DNA of 64,000 nt from positions 88,978 to 152,977 of the forward strand of contig CAVTAS010000007.1 of the NCBI GenBank assembly GCA_963732765.1. Direction: 5' to 3'. The notes under the pieces were generated by a model. It worked only from the letters and a program-made list of their open reading frames with translations. It searched no databases and was not told the DNA's origin. The DNA is from JANYHF01 sp963732765 (lineage in GTDB: Bacteria; Pseudomonadota; Alphaproteobacteria; Rhizobiales; Hyphomicrobiaceae). Of this stretch, positions 35,733-44,367 are shown one piece after another. Each line of letters starts with the position of its first letter. Within the stretch, counting starts at the first letter, position 1. The position numbers were made by a program, and so were the translations under genes.

Positions 35733-37082
35733 CGACCGGGCCGATGCCTGACAGATTGAACCGGGCTGACGCTTGACAGTATTCGCGGTTCGTTCAGGTG
35801 TCACCTTCCGGTTCCACCGCGTAGTGGAGCCGCGCACGCGGCGGAGCGAAGCGGTGGAACCGGAAGGTTGCATCGATGACGCCGAGGTCGCGCGTGCTGA
35901 AGCGCACCAAGTGACGGCCTTCGGCATCGATCTGTGTGAGGCCGACGCTCTCGCCCGCCAGCGCCTCGCCGATGAAGACGAGCTCGCCGCGCCACTTGAT
36001 GAAGCCCTTGTGATCGACGCGGCGGACCTCGTGGCTGGCGTCGTACCAGGGCTCCGGGGCACACGCTGGAAGGGCGCGGGCCGATGGCGTCCAGTGGGTG
36101 GCCGGCGGGGTCTGGCCGAGCGCTTCGTGTGGCCGCTCTTTGTTGTAATGCCGGCGGAACGCATCAAAGCGCACTTGCTGCTCGGCCTTGCTGACGGCGG
36201 CAGGGTTGGTCGTCTGAGCCTTCAGGGTACGGTGCATCCGCTCATGCCGTCCGTTCTCCTGCGGCTTGCCGGGCCTGATGAAATGGGGCTCGATGCCAAG
36301 CTTCAGGAACCACACCGAAAGCCGTGATAGGCCGCCAGCCCCGGTTGATCCGAACGGTGCTCCGTTGTCGGAGCGGATCGCATTGGGCAGACCGTACATG
36401 TCGAAGATCAGCTCGAACGCGGCCCGCACATCAGCATAGGTCGGATTGATAATCCTGGTCGCGATCAGATAGCGGCTGGCGGTATCGGTGACCGTGAGGG
36501 GGTCGCAGCGCTGACCATTGAGCAGCCGGAACCAGCCCTTGAAATCGACCGCCCACTCAACGTTCGGGGCCTGATTGGGCGGCGCGATCTCGGCTTGCGC
36601 GATCGGCCGCCGCTCGCGCCGGCGCGCCTCGACCAGTCCCGCGCGCTTGAGGATGTCGCCGATGGTCGACAAGGCCGGCGGGATGATGATGCCTGGGTGA
36701 CGGTCGATGAGCCAGGCGGCAATCTTCTTGGGTCCGAAATGGGGGAATCGCTCGCGGACCTCAAGGATGGCGGCGACCAGCTCGGGCGCCGTTGCGTGCG
36801 GGCAACTCATGACCGCATGCGAGCGGTCCTCGAACCAGCGGGCGTCACCACCAGCGCGCCGCCGCTTCCACACGTAGATGGTCTCGCGGCTCACGCCATA
36901 CCGGCGGGCCAACTCCGCCACCGTGAAAACTCCGCTATCGTAGTCCTTCAACAACGCGATACGCTCAGCCAAGGCACCAGTCTCCTGAAAGGGCATCGCT
37001 CGAATCTCCTTAGTGATTCGAGCAGCATATGACCTGTCAGGCATCAGCCCGGTCTGGACTGTCAGTTATCAACCCGGTTCGT
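35733..37082 (-). mobile_element. IS481-family insertion sequence
   Basis: The element is about 1.35 kb and its transposase is encoded on the minus strand. Each end carries two tandem copies of a 20-21 bp motif in inverted orientation relative to the other end: 35735-35754 and 35759-35779 on the left, 37034-37053 and 37059-37079 on the right. The consensus is close to ACCGGGCTGATGCCTGACAG. The exact tips and a target duplication are not clear; CGAACCGGG/CGACCGGG marks the outer edges. Confidence 0.8.
35794..36996 (-). CDS. IS481-family transposase
   Basis: A 400-residue transposase from the ATG at 36996 (MPFQETGALAERIALLKDY). It has an N-terminal helix-turn-helix (VAELARRYGVSRETIYVWKRR) and a DDE integrase core with D in VDFKGW, D in IRSDNGAPF and E in PQENGRHERMH. 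The frame is intact, and the element is bounded by recognisable ends, so it may be active. A 16-residue in-frame extension upstream to 37044 lies in the right-end repeats and is unlikely to be used. Confidence 0.92.
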   Translation of the reverse strand: MPFQETGALAERIALLKDYDSGVFTVAELARRYGVSRETIYVWKRRRAGGDARWFEDRSHAVMSCPHATAPELVAAILEVRERFPHFGPKKIAAWLIDRHPGIIIPPALSTIGDILKRAGLVEARRRERRPIAQAEIAPPNQAPNVEWAVDFKGWFRLLNGQRCDPLTVTDTASRYLIATRIINPTYADVRAAFELIFDMYGLPNAIRSDNGAPFGSTGAGGLSRLSVWFLKLGIEPHFIRPGKPQENGRHERMHRTLKAQTTNPAAVSKAEQQVRFDAFRRHYNKERPHEALGQTPPATHWTPSARALPACAPEPWYDASHEVRRVDHKGFIKWRGELVFIGEALAGESVGLTQIDAEGRHLVRFSTRDLGVIDATFRFHRFAPPRARLHYAVEPEGDT

Positions 37083-37189
37083 ACCAACTCGTGCTAAACG
37101 GCCAAATAAGACGCCTGCGAACTTGTGGAAACTTGTCCGCAGGCGTACTAGATGGCTCGACGGGTCGAAAAACTATGGAAAACGTCGTG

Positions 37190-38615
37190 TTACGCCGCCT
37201 TTGAAGACGAGTTCAGTGTCTCAATGTAAGATCGATACTGGGACAGAATGTGTGCAGCAGCCGGATCAGCCGTCGTTGAAAGCTTGCTGATGTCCTGAGT
37301 TACGCTGTTAAGAGTCGCGAAGGGCTCTTTTGTAGTGCAATGCATTCGCGACAGTAGCTCGCGATCAAGTTTCTGAAACTCGGCGCGCGGTAAGGAGTCT
37401 GGCCAGTCCTCATAGACGACACGGGCAGCGAAATACTTCATGCGCTCGTCGGTCAGTTTTCTCAAAACGCGGTACTTGTGAACTCCCTCAGCTTGATGAA
37501 AGTCCCTCATTACCGACTGCTCAGCATTTGTCGTAAAGCCGCCCGAATACAATTGTTGTTCGAAATACTTCGGGGCGTCGAACTTGCCGCGCCGCAACTC
37601 AGCGGCCTCGACGATTCGATCAATCAGATCGGCGTTGTTCCGCAACTGCTTGGCTTTTTCTACAAGCGCGCGAACGGTGTCGGGCAGTACGGCACTTACA
37701 ATTGGGTCGTCTACTGCGAAAACGACTGGCACGGCGTTAAGTCGGATCGGACAAACTGGTCGGGGTGTTGTCCCAATCGTAAATTGCTGTGTCAGGGATT
37801 CAGCAGTAGAAATTCGATAACGATCTTGGTCGAACTGCAAGTCAAAACACAAGAACTCACCTGGATAGCTGCGGCTGGGACATAGGGGCGCAATTGCTTT
37901 GAATATTGGCTTTCCGGATTGCCAATTCCATTCGAAAGCGACAACGACCTCGTTACTCATCAGGAGGTTATGGACTTCAGCCTTTTGAGACCAAAGTGAC
38001 ACAGACTTATGCCATATGTCCGGTGCCCTGGAGCGGACAATTGCGGCGAGATGTGCCAACGCTCGAACATCTACTGACGCTGAGTGCGCGCCGAGCTCTT
38101 TGAACCCATTTAGCGGTGCGATCTGATCAAGCTTAAATGATGGTTGATTTTTCTTGTTCGCACCAACTTTAAGATTGGCTAGGTTCAATGAATACAACAG
38201 GCGAGTCACATGCAAGAGGTCAAGTCTAGTGTTTCCATTCTTCTGCATGAGATATGGGTCATGCAGGTTCCGATAGAAAGTGTGCTGGAGAAGCGGGTCG
38301 TCGAAACTCACTCCATTGTAAGTGACGAAGCAAGTTGGCGGAATATGCACCAACTAAACGCGAGCAGCGAACTCGCATACGGCACTGTAAGGGGATCGAT
38401 CACGTTCCAGGAGTTCGGCAATGCTAGAACCCGTCACAACCAATGCTGCGGGATGTGGTAAGTTAAACTTTGACGGTCTACACTTGATCTCGAATTCGTC
38501 AGTCGGAATGAGGTCAGTTGTCGTAGACAACCCACCGATTTCGATTGGCATATCGAATGCCTTGTCGATTTCCCGTAGTTTCTGTATCCCAAAAGGTGAA
38601 AGATTGCGGTAGCAT
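37190..38615 (-). pseudogene. Exodeoxyribonuclease I-like (SbcB) gene, frameshift and in-frame stop
   Basis: The N-terminus from the ATG at 38615 gives MLPQSFTFWDTETTG, the ExoI/DEDD start with catalytic D and E. Near 38570 the frame changes to IDKAFDMPIEIGGL, and the reading then meets an amber codon at 38354-38356 before resuming in the same frame as PPTCFVTYNGVSFDDPLL. The rest, DPYLMQKNGNTRLDLLHV and ALAHLAAIVRS, follows ExoI and reaches 37190. A protein of about 470 residues would result if both breaks were repaired. Lower GC than the flanks suggests an acquired gene that has decayed, or sequencing errors. Confidence 0.65.
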
Positions 38616-38779
38616 GTCTATTTCCTGTCCGTAAATCGCTCAGACAGCCGCCGTCAACCGCAGTATTGACAGGAGATGCAATCCACCTGATAATGCTGGT
38701 TGAACGGGTGTAAGAGCTCGTTTGCTATTGGCTGGGCTCGACGCTGGACCTCGAAAATCTGCGTCGGGCTCTTCCTGTT

Positions 38780-39232
38780 CTACGAAGGTTCGTTGCTTGT
38801 TTGCTTGTCTAGTGCCTCCATTGTTTTGGGCAATTGGGCTGGTTGCCAGCGGTTGTGATGTTTGATCATCATTCCCGCATGCTTAAGCCGGTATAGATAG
38901 CTTCTCAAAGTGCCTCGCTCCAAGTCAGGCACCACCGATCTTGCGATCTTGAACAGTTGATCTGGTGTCATCCAATCGCTGCCAAAGGTGACAGCGTAGT
39001 CCTCTCGTATCGCATGGAAGACTAAGTACAGATTCGCGTTTTTCTTGGTGGATTTACCCAATGGAGAAGAGGTGGCCAGCTTAAGTCTGAGTATTTCGTC
39101 GCGAATAGCTGCTTCTAAGCTGCGGAGATCATTGAGCTCCCCTTCTACAGCCTTCGAGTGCTCAACGACTTTCGATAGCCTCTTTTCTAGCGCCTCGATC
39201 TTCTTTCTGGGTTGCTTTTCTTTACTATCCAT
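38780..39232 (-). CDS. Unknown protein: coiled coil plus winged-helix-like C-terminus
   Basis: A 150-residue protein. Residues of about 8-55 (KKIEALEKRLSKVVEHSK...RDEILRLKL) form a predicted coiled coil with heptad hydrophobics. After a short linker, the C-terminal part (SDWMTPDQLFKIARSVVP ... GTLRSYLYRLKHAGMMIKHHNRW) looks like a winged helix with the final basic wing. No family is recognised. It stands alone, 165 bp downstream of the ExoI-like start on the same strand, in AT-richer DNA. A DNA-binding or regulatory role is inferred only from the fold. Confidence 0.65.
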   Translation of the reverse strand: MDSKEKQPRKKIEALEKRLSKVVEHSKAVEGELNDLRSLEAAIRDEILRLKLATSSPLGKSTKKNANLYLVFHAIREDYAVTFGSDWMTPDQLFKIARSVVPDLERGTLRSYLYRLKHAGMMIKHHNRWQPAQLPKTMEALDKQTSNEPS

Positions 39233-39563
39233 GGAGAGAAATGTAGCACGTCGTTATGATTTCTGTCCATTCGGAAAGTGATTGGGAGTTCAGAAGTTCG
39301 ATGAAACAATTTTTCACAACAATATCAAATGCTTACTTGTCGCCTATTGACAATGTAGCCTTTGGCTCCGTAACGTCGCCGCGTCGTTCGGCGACGTTAC
39401 GGAGCCAAAGGTCGCTAGCCTGATTTTGGCTACGCAAATAAGCAAAAAAATTCCAAAATTTTTGAAATTTAAAATGCGTTGACGATGTGTCCCGGTGACT
39501 GTGAATTCGTTCACGTAAGCCAATCGGCAATCGACAATCGTGGTTTGGGCGCAGAGGTATCGG
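39233..39563. other. Gene-poor AT-rich gap with a perfect palindrome
   Basis: No coding region could be supported in these 331 bp. The only clear structure is the inverted repeat at 39359-39411, listed separately. The stretch 39425-39475 is A/T-rich with AAAAAATT runs. Confidence 0.6.
39359..39411. repeat. Perfect 23-bp inverted repeat
   Basis: Arms at 39359-39381 and 39389-39411 are exact reverse complements with a 7-base loop (core TTTGGCTCCGTAACGTCGCC). No T-run follows on the plus strand. It lies downstream of the toxin-antitoxin genes read leftward and may act as a terminator or be a palindromic repeat. Confidence 0.8.
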
Positions 39564-39761
39564 TCAGACGAAGACACCATCCCTGTGTTGATCAATAGCG
39601 CCAATCACCTCCTTGGACTTACCCTCCTGAATAAGCTCCATCGGGATGCGGCCGCCCAGCAGTTTCTGCCTCGACAACAGCCACAGTTTGATCTGGTCGG
39701 GCTGGTCGTAGAGGTCGGTGAGCTGGTCGACGATATCGTCGACGTTGGTAGCTTCTGACAT
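39564..39761 (-). CDS. Small antitoxin-like protein (MbcA/ParS/Xre C-terminal type)
   Basis: A 65-residue protein (MSEATNVDDIVDQLTDLYDQ...). The last half, LLGGRIPMELIQEGKSKEVIGAIDQ, resembles the toxin-binding DUF2384 (MbcA/ParS/Xre) domain. It begins 7 bp after the RelE-like toxin frame and so belongs to the same operon. Function as antitoxin is inferred from size and context; the similarity is moderate. Confidence 0.5.
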   Translation of the reverse strand: MSEATNVDDIVDQLTDLYDQPDQIKLWLLSRQKLLGGRIPMELIQEGKSKEVIGAIDQHRDGVFV

Positions 39762-39768
39762 TCTGCAC

Positions 39769-40031
39769 CTATTTCAACTTCTTATCGTACTCGGCATGCG
39801 GCCCGATCCAATACCAAGTGATGGTGTCGCGATCACGCAGGCCAAGCGAGCGGTAGTTCAAGCCAATTCGAACCGAATAGATCGGAAACTTGCGGCTTAC
39901 GCGCTTGAAATGCAACGATGGGTGTGTGGGATTGGCTCGCCAAAGCCGATAGACGTCGCGTGCGCGGTCTTGCTCCTCTGCTGGCACGCATCAAAGCCAT
40001 CCCAGAACGTCCGGTTTGTCCGAGACTTCAT
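39769..40031 (-). pseudogene. RelE/HigB-like toxin, frameshifted
   Basis: From the ATG at 40031, which overlaps the upstream antitoxin stop by 4 bases, the reading gives MKSRTNRTFWDGFDA. Near 39990 a base seems to be missing, and the frame changes to PAEEQDRARDVYRLWRANPTHPSLHFKRV ... YRSLGLRDRDTITWYWIGPHAEYD, a clear RelE/ParE-like toxin body. A short product from a GTG at 39987 is possible but would lack the first strand. The restored protein would have about 87 residues. Confidence 0.65.
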
Positions 40032-40270
40032 GACCTTCCGCGGTCATGCCGATCCGACGGGTCGCCCTCGATCACATTCCCAGCCGCAATGTCCGCCCGC
40101 ACCTCCTTCGCCATCCGCTCGAACAGCGCCTCGCTGCGCGGATCGGCGAACAGCTCGTCCCATTTCCGTTCCGAGCGGATCAGTTCCAGCAGATCATGGG
40201 CAATCGCCTCCTGCGCGTCGGCGGGCATGGCTTTCAGTTCTTCGAGCGCCTGTTCAAGCACGGTGGACAT
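40028..40270 (-). CDS. Antitoxin-like small protein upstream of RelE-like toxin
   Basis: An 80-residue acidic protein (MSTVLEQALEELKAMPADAQEAIAHDLLELIRSE...). The LEELKAMPADAQEAIAHDLL segment is common in small helical antitoxins encoded just before RelE-type toxins. Its stop overlaps the toxin ATG (ATGA), which supports translational coupling. The start at 40270 was chosen because a GGAGATCACCC site precedes it. Confidence 0.65.
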   Translation of the reverse strand: MSTVLEQALEELKAMPADAQEAIAHDLLELIRSERKWDELFADPRSEALFERMAKEVRADIAAGNVIEGDPSDRHDRGRS

Positions 40271-40590
40271 GGGTGATCTCCTTGCTGGTGAGGTTAGCAC
40301 GTCGGGGACATGATCGTCATCTTGGGCCTGAGCGGCGCTCCAGATTGGCCCGAAAAGTGCGCCCAAGATGAGGTTCGTTTCCCCGGATGGCGCCACGGAT
40401 TACCTTCTCCGTTGGGAAAGGTGCGCGCACTGCCCGCCGGGATGGGGTTGGAGCGCAGCGACTGCCTCGGTCGCGCAGCATGGACCGACTCGTTTCGGCT
40501 CCTGATCGACCCTGGCCCCGGCCCTTCCCCACGGAAGAGGGGCGATGGAGCTCGCGTCCGGGGAGCCGGCGCGCGCCAAGCTGTTGGGAA
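40271..40590. other. Gap between two TA loci with degenerate repeats
   Basis: These 320 bp hold no supported gene. They contain ACCTTCTCCGTTGGGAAAGGTG and CCCTTCCCCACGGAAGAGGGG, decayed relatives of the palindromes seen in the purine island, and a shifted continuation of the antitoxin C-terminus just below 40625. Confidence 0.5.
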
Positions 40591-40944
40591 TCAACCGGCT
40601 CCGGCTGCTTCCGCCCGCCAACCACCTTCCCGATGGCGTCGGGACGCCTCGATGGCGCGGATGTACGACTGCGCCGCCGTGTCCGGTTCGCTGCGGTATT
40701 GTTCCCAGTCGCGCAGGGTCGTCAGCGGGATGCCGTAGCGCTGGCTGAATTGCTCCTGGGTCAGACGCAACCGCATCCGCAGGAGCTTTACGCGCGACAT
40801 TGGTTTCATCCCGGCGAGCTGCTTTGCCGTCAACGGTTGCGCATCCGGATCGGCCAGCGCTGCCGCATGAATTTCTGCGTCGGTCATGGCGTCGAAGCGC
40901 GACCAGTCGAATGTGTCGGAGGCCTTTTTAGCGGGTTTTTTCAT
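40591..40944 (-). CDS. XRE-type antitoxin partner of BrnT
   Basis: A 117-residue helix-turn-helix protein. KASDTFDWSRFDAMTDAEIHAAA is the typical N-terminus of antitoxins paired with BrnT, and RLTQEQFSQRYGIPLTTLRDWEQ is the HTH. The final part after YIRAIEAS (RRHREGGWRAEAAGAG) is not family-like; one frame over the sequence reads RPDAIGKVVGGRK, so a frameshift near 40640 has probably altered the C-terminus. It lies directly after a broken BrnT gene on the same strand. Confidence 0.75.
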   Translation of the reverse strand: MKKPAKKASDTFDWSRFDAMTDAEIHAAALADPDAQPLTAKQLAGMKPMSRVKLLRMRLRLTQEQFSQRYGIPLTTLRDWEQYRSEPDTAAQSYIRAIEASRRHREGGWRAEAAGAG

Positions 40945-41209
40945 GGTATGCCTCCGTTCATGCGGATCGGCAAGCCGCGCCGAGATCAGGCGAATTTTGT
41001 TACCGCGATAGTGTATGTGACTACCAAAAGGCGGCCCTTCACTTGACCAATGGCATTGTAGCGGTCTTCGCCGTAATCCTCGCGGTCGTCGGGCCGTCGA
41101 TCATTGCCGGATCGTCGAAGACTTCGCACGCAACCTCGAAAGTGATGCCGTGCTCGGCCAGGTTGCGCGCGGTTTTTTTCGTGTGCCACTCGAAGCGGTC
41201 GTCGTCCAT
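40945..41209 (-). pseudogene. brnT: BrnT-family toxin, two frameshifts
   Basis: The start at 41209 gives MDDDRFEWHTKKTARNLAEH and then ITFEVACEVFDDP, the BrnT signature (FEWD-K...N--KHG--F). Near 41095 the frame changes to EDYGEDRYNAIGQVKGRLLVV, and near 41005 it changes again to YRGNKIRLISARLADPHERR, the conserved BrnT ending. With two repairs a toxin of about 90 residues would be restored. Loss of the toxin while the antitoxin is nearly intact is a common decay path, but base-call errors are equally possible. Confidence 0.7.
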
Positions 41210-41484
41210 GTTTTGTACCGGAATTCGGTAGGTTGGGTCAAATTTCGATAGCGCGAGAGCGGAGGAATTGCCAGAGGCAGCAATAAGGTGCTGGCACGGA
41301 CGGTAGTGGCGCGTCCACCGGATGCAGACCTGGTCATTACCGGAAGCGAAACCGCTCGGCTGGTCTCGTCTCGGCTGAGGGCCCTGGTGCTACCGCCGGC
41401 GCCCCAGCGACACTAACTCCTCTCCATGATATTGTCGATCACGAACGCGCGGCCCCTCTGCGCAGACCCACCAGGAGCACCCCC

Positions 41485-42605
41485 ATGCTGATCGGCGTTC
41501 CGAAGGAGATCAAGAACCACGAGTACCGGGTCGGCATGACGCCGCACTCGGTGCGCGAGGCGGTGCACCATGGCCATCAGGTCATGGTCGAGACGAATGC
41601 CGGCGCCGGGCATCGGCTCAGCGACGACGACTACGTGACGGCCGGCGCGATGATCGTCGACGGCGCCGGCGAGATCTTTGCCAAGGCCGACATGATCGTG
41701 AAGGTGAAGGAGCCGCAGGCCGGCGAGCGCAAGATGCTGCGGCGAGGGGCAAATCCTCTATACCTATCTGCATCTTGCGCCGGATCCCGAGCAGACCCAG
41801 GACCTCGTCAAGTCGGGCGCCGTCTGCATCGCCTACGAGACGGTGACCGGCACCCGGCCGGGTCGCTGCCGCTGCTGGCGCCGATGAGCCAGGTGGCCGG
41901 CCGCATGTCGATCCAGTCGGGCGCGCATTGCCTGGAAAAGGCGCAGGGCGGGCGTGGCGTGCTGCTCGGCGGCGTGCCGGGCGTCGCGCCCGGCAAGGTC
42001 GTCATCCTCGGCGGCGGCGTCGTCGGCACCAATGCGGCGGCGATGGCGCTCGGGCTGGGCGCCGACGTGGTCGATCCTCGAAAAGTCCGTCGACCGGATG
42101 GAGGAGCTGGTCGCCCGCTTCGGCACGCAGCTGAAGACGCTCTATTCGACACAAGGCGCGGTCGAGGACGAGTGCCGCGATGCCGATCTGGTGATCGGCG
42201 GTGTGCTGATCCCCGGCGCGGCGGCGCCGAAGCTCGTCACCGGGCGATGCTGAAGGACTGGAAGAACGGGCTCGGTGCTGGTCGACGTCGCCATCGACCA
42301 GGGCGGCTGCGCCGAGACCTCGAAGGCGACCACGCACGCCGATCCGACCTATGTCGTCGACGGCGTCATCCACTACTGCGTCGCCAACATGCCCGGCGGC
42401 GTTGCGCGCACCTCGACCTATGCGCTCAACAATGTGACCCTGCCGCTCGGCCTGCAGATCGCCGACAAGGGCTGGAACAGGCGCTGCTGGACAATCCGCA
42501 CCTGCGGGCGGGGCTCAATGTGTGCAAGGGCAAGGTGACCTACAAGCCGTGGCGGAGGATCTGGGGTACACGTATGTGCCGGCGTTGAAGGCGTTGGCAG
42601 CCTGA
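41485..42605 (+). CDS. ald: Alanine dehydrogenase (about seven frameshifts)
   Basis: The protein begins MLIGVPKEIKNHEYRVGMTP, the diagnostic start of alanine dehydrogenase, which interconverts L-alanine and pyruvate with NAD. The Rossmann motif VVILGGGVVGTNAA and the later NMPGGVARTSTYALNN are present, and the end PALKALAA matches the family. The reading has to jump frame near 41742, 41850, 42076, 42240, 42275, 42476 and 42550. With repairs the length is about 372 residues, normal. So many single-base changes with no loss of sequence argue for sequencing errors. Confidence 0.8.
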
Positions 42606-43200
42606 GCGGGCCGCGGACCATAGCGGCGTCCGCCGGGCGCGGGATCGGCTGGGCGTTGGCGGTGCTGACGGTCGCATCGGCCATGGCCACCGTTCTCGGC
42701 GCGGGCATGGGCATGTCGGCGTTGGAGATGACGCGGATGGCGCGCGGCGCCCGGGATCGAAGCGCTGGGCCTGGGCGTTGCCATGTCCGCCATGCCGCAG
42801 CCGGCCTGGACCGTGGGATGGCGCTGGCATGATCGTCATGTGGTGGACCATGATGCTGGCCATGATGCTGCCGTCGGCCACTCCACCGTTCTCGTGCCTA
42901 TGCCCGACGCCGGCCGGGCTCGCCGGCCTATCGCTCTCTGGCTGGCTATAGCCTCGCCTGGGGCGCGTTCGCGCTGGCTGCGACGGTCTTGCACGGGGTG
43001 CTGGACGCTGCGGGCCTGCTCTCGCCCATGATGCTGACGGCGTCGCGCCCGTTCGCCGCGCTGTTGCTGTTCGCGGCCGGCCTGTGGCAGCTGACCCCGC
43101 TCGAGCGCCGGCATCTGGCGCCTGCCGGTGCCAGCGTATCGCCAGAGCCGATCCCCTGGCGCGGGTTCCGTTACGGCCTGTGCGCCATGGACAGGACGAC
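42606..43200 (+). pseudogene. DUF2182-like membrane protein, frameshifted and C-terminally truncated
   Basis: Several frames together read GRGIGWALAVLTVASAMATV, GMGMSALEMTRMARG, MIVMWWTMMLAMMLPSATP, AYRSLAGYSLAWGAFALAAT and LLLFAAGLWQLTPLE, typical of DUF2182, a family of predicted metal-binding integral membrane proteins. The match ends abruptly at GFRYGLC near 43190, where the last quarter of the protein should continue. Beyond that point the DNA belongs to the convergent Bug-type gene, whose own 3' end is also missing. Confidence 0.55.
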
Positions 43201-43204
43201 GATC

Positions 43205-44096
43205 GATACGCCAGCACCGCGCTCGGCTCGATGCCCTGCACGCGGAACGCCTTGGTGACGGCGTCGGACTTGACCGCCCCGACCAGCGCCGCGCCGAGCT
43301 TGTCGGCCACCGCGGCCGGCGTCGCGGCGGGCGCATTGATGCCGAACCAGATCGAGGTGTCGAAACCCGGCAGACCCGCCTCCGAGATCGTCGGTACGTC
43401 GGCAGCGCCGGCCCGCGCGTGGTGATCGTCCACGCCAGCGCGCGCAACTTCTTGCCCTCGATCAGCTCCAGCACGGTCGAGGACGGCGCGAACATCACGT
43501 GCAGGGTGCCGCCGAGCAGGTCCTGCGCTGCCTGCGCGGTGCCCTTGTAGGGCACGTGCACCATCTTCACGCCGGCCATCACATTGAACAATTCGCCCGA
43601 CAGATGCGGGATCGTGCCGGGACCCGGCGAGCCGTAGTTGAGCTTGCCCGGCTCCGCCTTGGCGAGCGCGATCAGTTCCTTCACGCTGTCGGCCTTCACG
43701 GCCGTGTTGACGACCAGGATGTTGGGCACCGCGCACACGAGACCGATCGCCTTCAGGTCCTTGCCGATATCGACCGAGCCGCCGGCCTTGGTCGCGCGGC
43801 TGATGATGTTGGCGACCGAGCCGAGGAACAGCGTGTAGCCGTCGGGCTCGGCCTTGATCACGGCGTCGGCGGCGATGTTGCTCGACGCGCCCGGCCGCGC
43901 CTCCACGATCACCGGCTGGCCGAGGCCGCTGCCCATTTCCTCCGCGACGATCCGGCTCGTCACGTCGGCCGAGCTGACCGGGCGCGAAGCCGATGATGAG
44001 CTTGATCGGCCGCGATGGGAACTCCTGCGCCATCGCGCCGGCGGCCGGTGCCGCGCTCGCGATCAGTCCTGCAATCGATGCGGTGAGACGCAGCAT
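43205..44096 (-). pseudogene. Bug/TctC-family solute-binding protein, frameshifted and truncated
   Basis: From the ATG at 44096 (GGAGGATCTGAC upstream) the protein has a signal peptide (MLRLTASIAGLIASAAPAAG) and FPSRPIKLIIGFAPG, typical of tripartite tricarboxylate binding receptors. Frame changes near 43978 and 43410 separate this from GQPVIVEARPGA ... YGSPGPGTIPHLSGELF and from TISEAGLPGFDTSIWFGINAPA. The match ends at QGIEPSAV near 43215, about 30 residues short. No transporter membrane genes are adjacent, as is usual for Bug proteins. Confidence 0.75.
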
Positions 44097-44367
44097 GTCA
44101 GATCCTCCCTGCCGCCACGCTTGACGATGTGGCGTACTTCCAACGAGGGTATCGGGCGGGCCGGAGGCTTGTCCAGCGATTGCCTGCAAGCGCGCCCGGT
44201 CAAGCGCAAAGCGGCGAGCGACCGCCGTGTAAACCAAGCCGAGCCTTAACCGTCGATCGTCGAACCAAGGCCCTGCTATTCGCTGGCCACGAGACGCTAC
44301 CTCCGGCTATGCCGGAGGTGCGATTGCCGACGACGGGATCGCGCGCCAGCCGGACGACACCACGACG

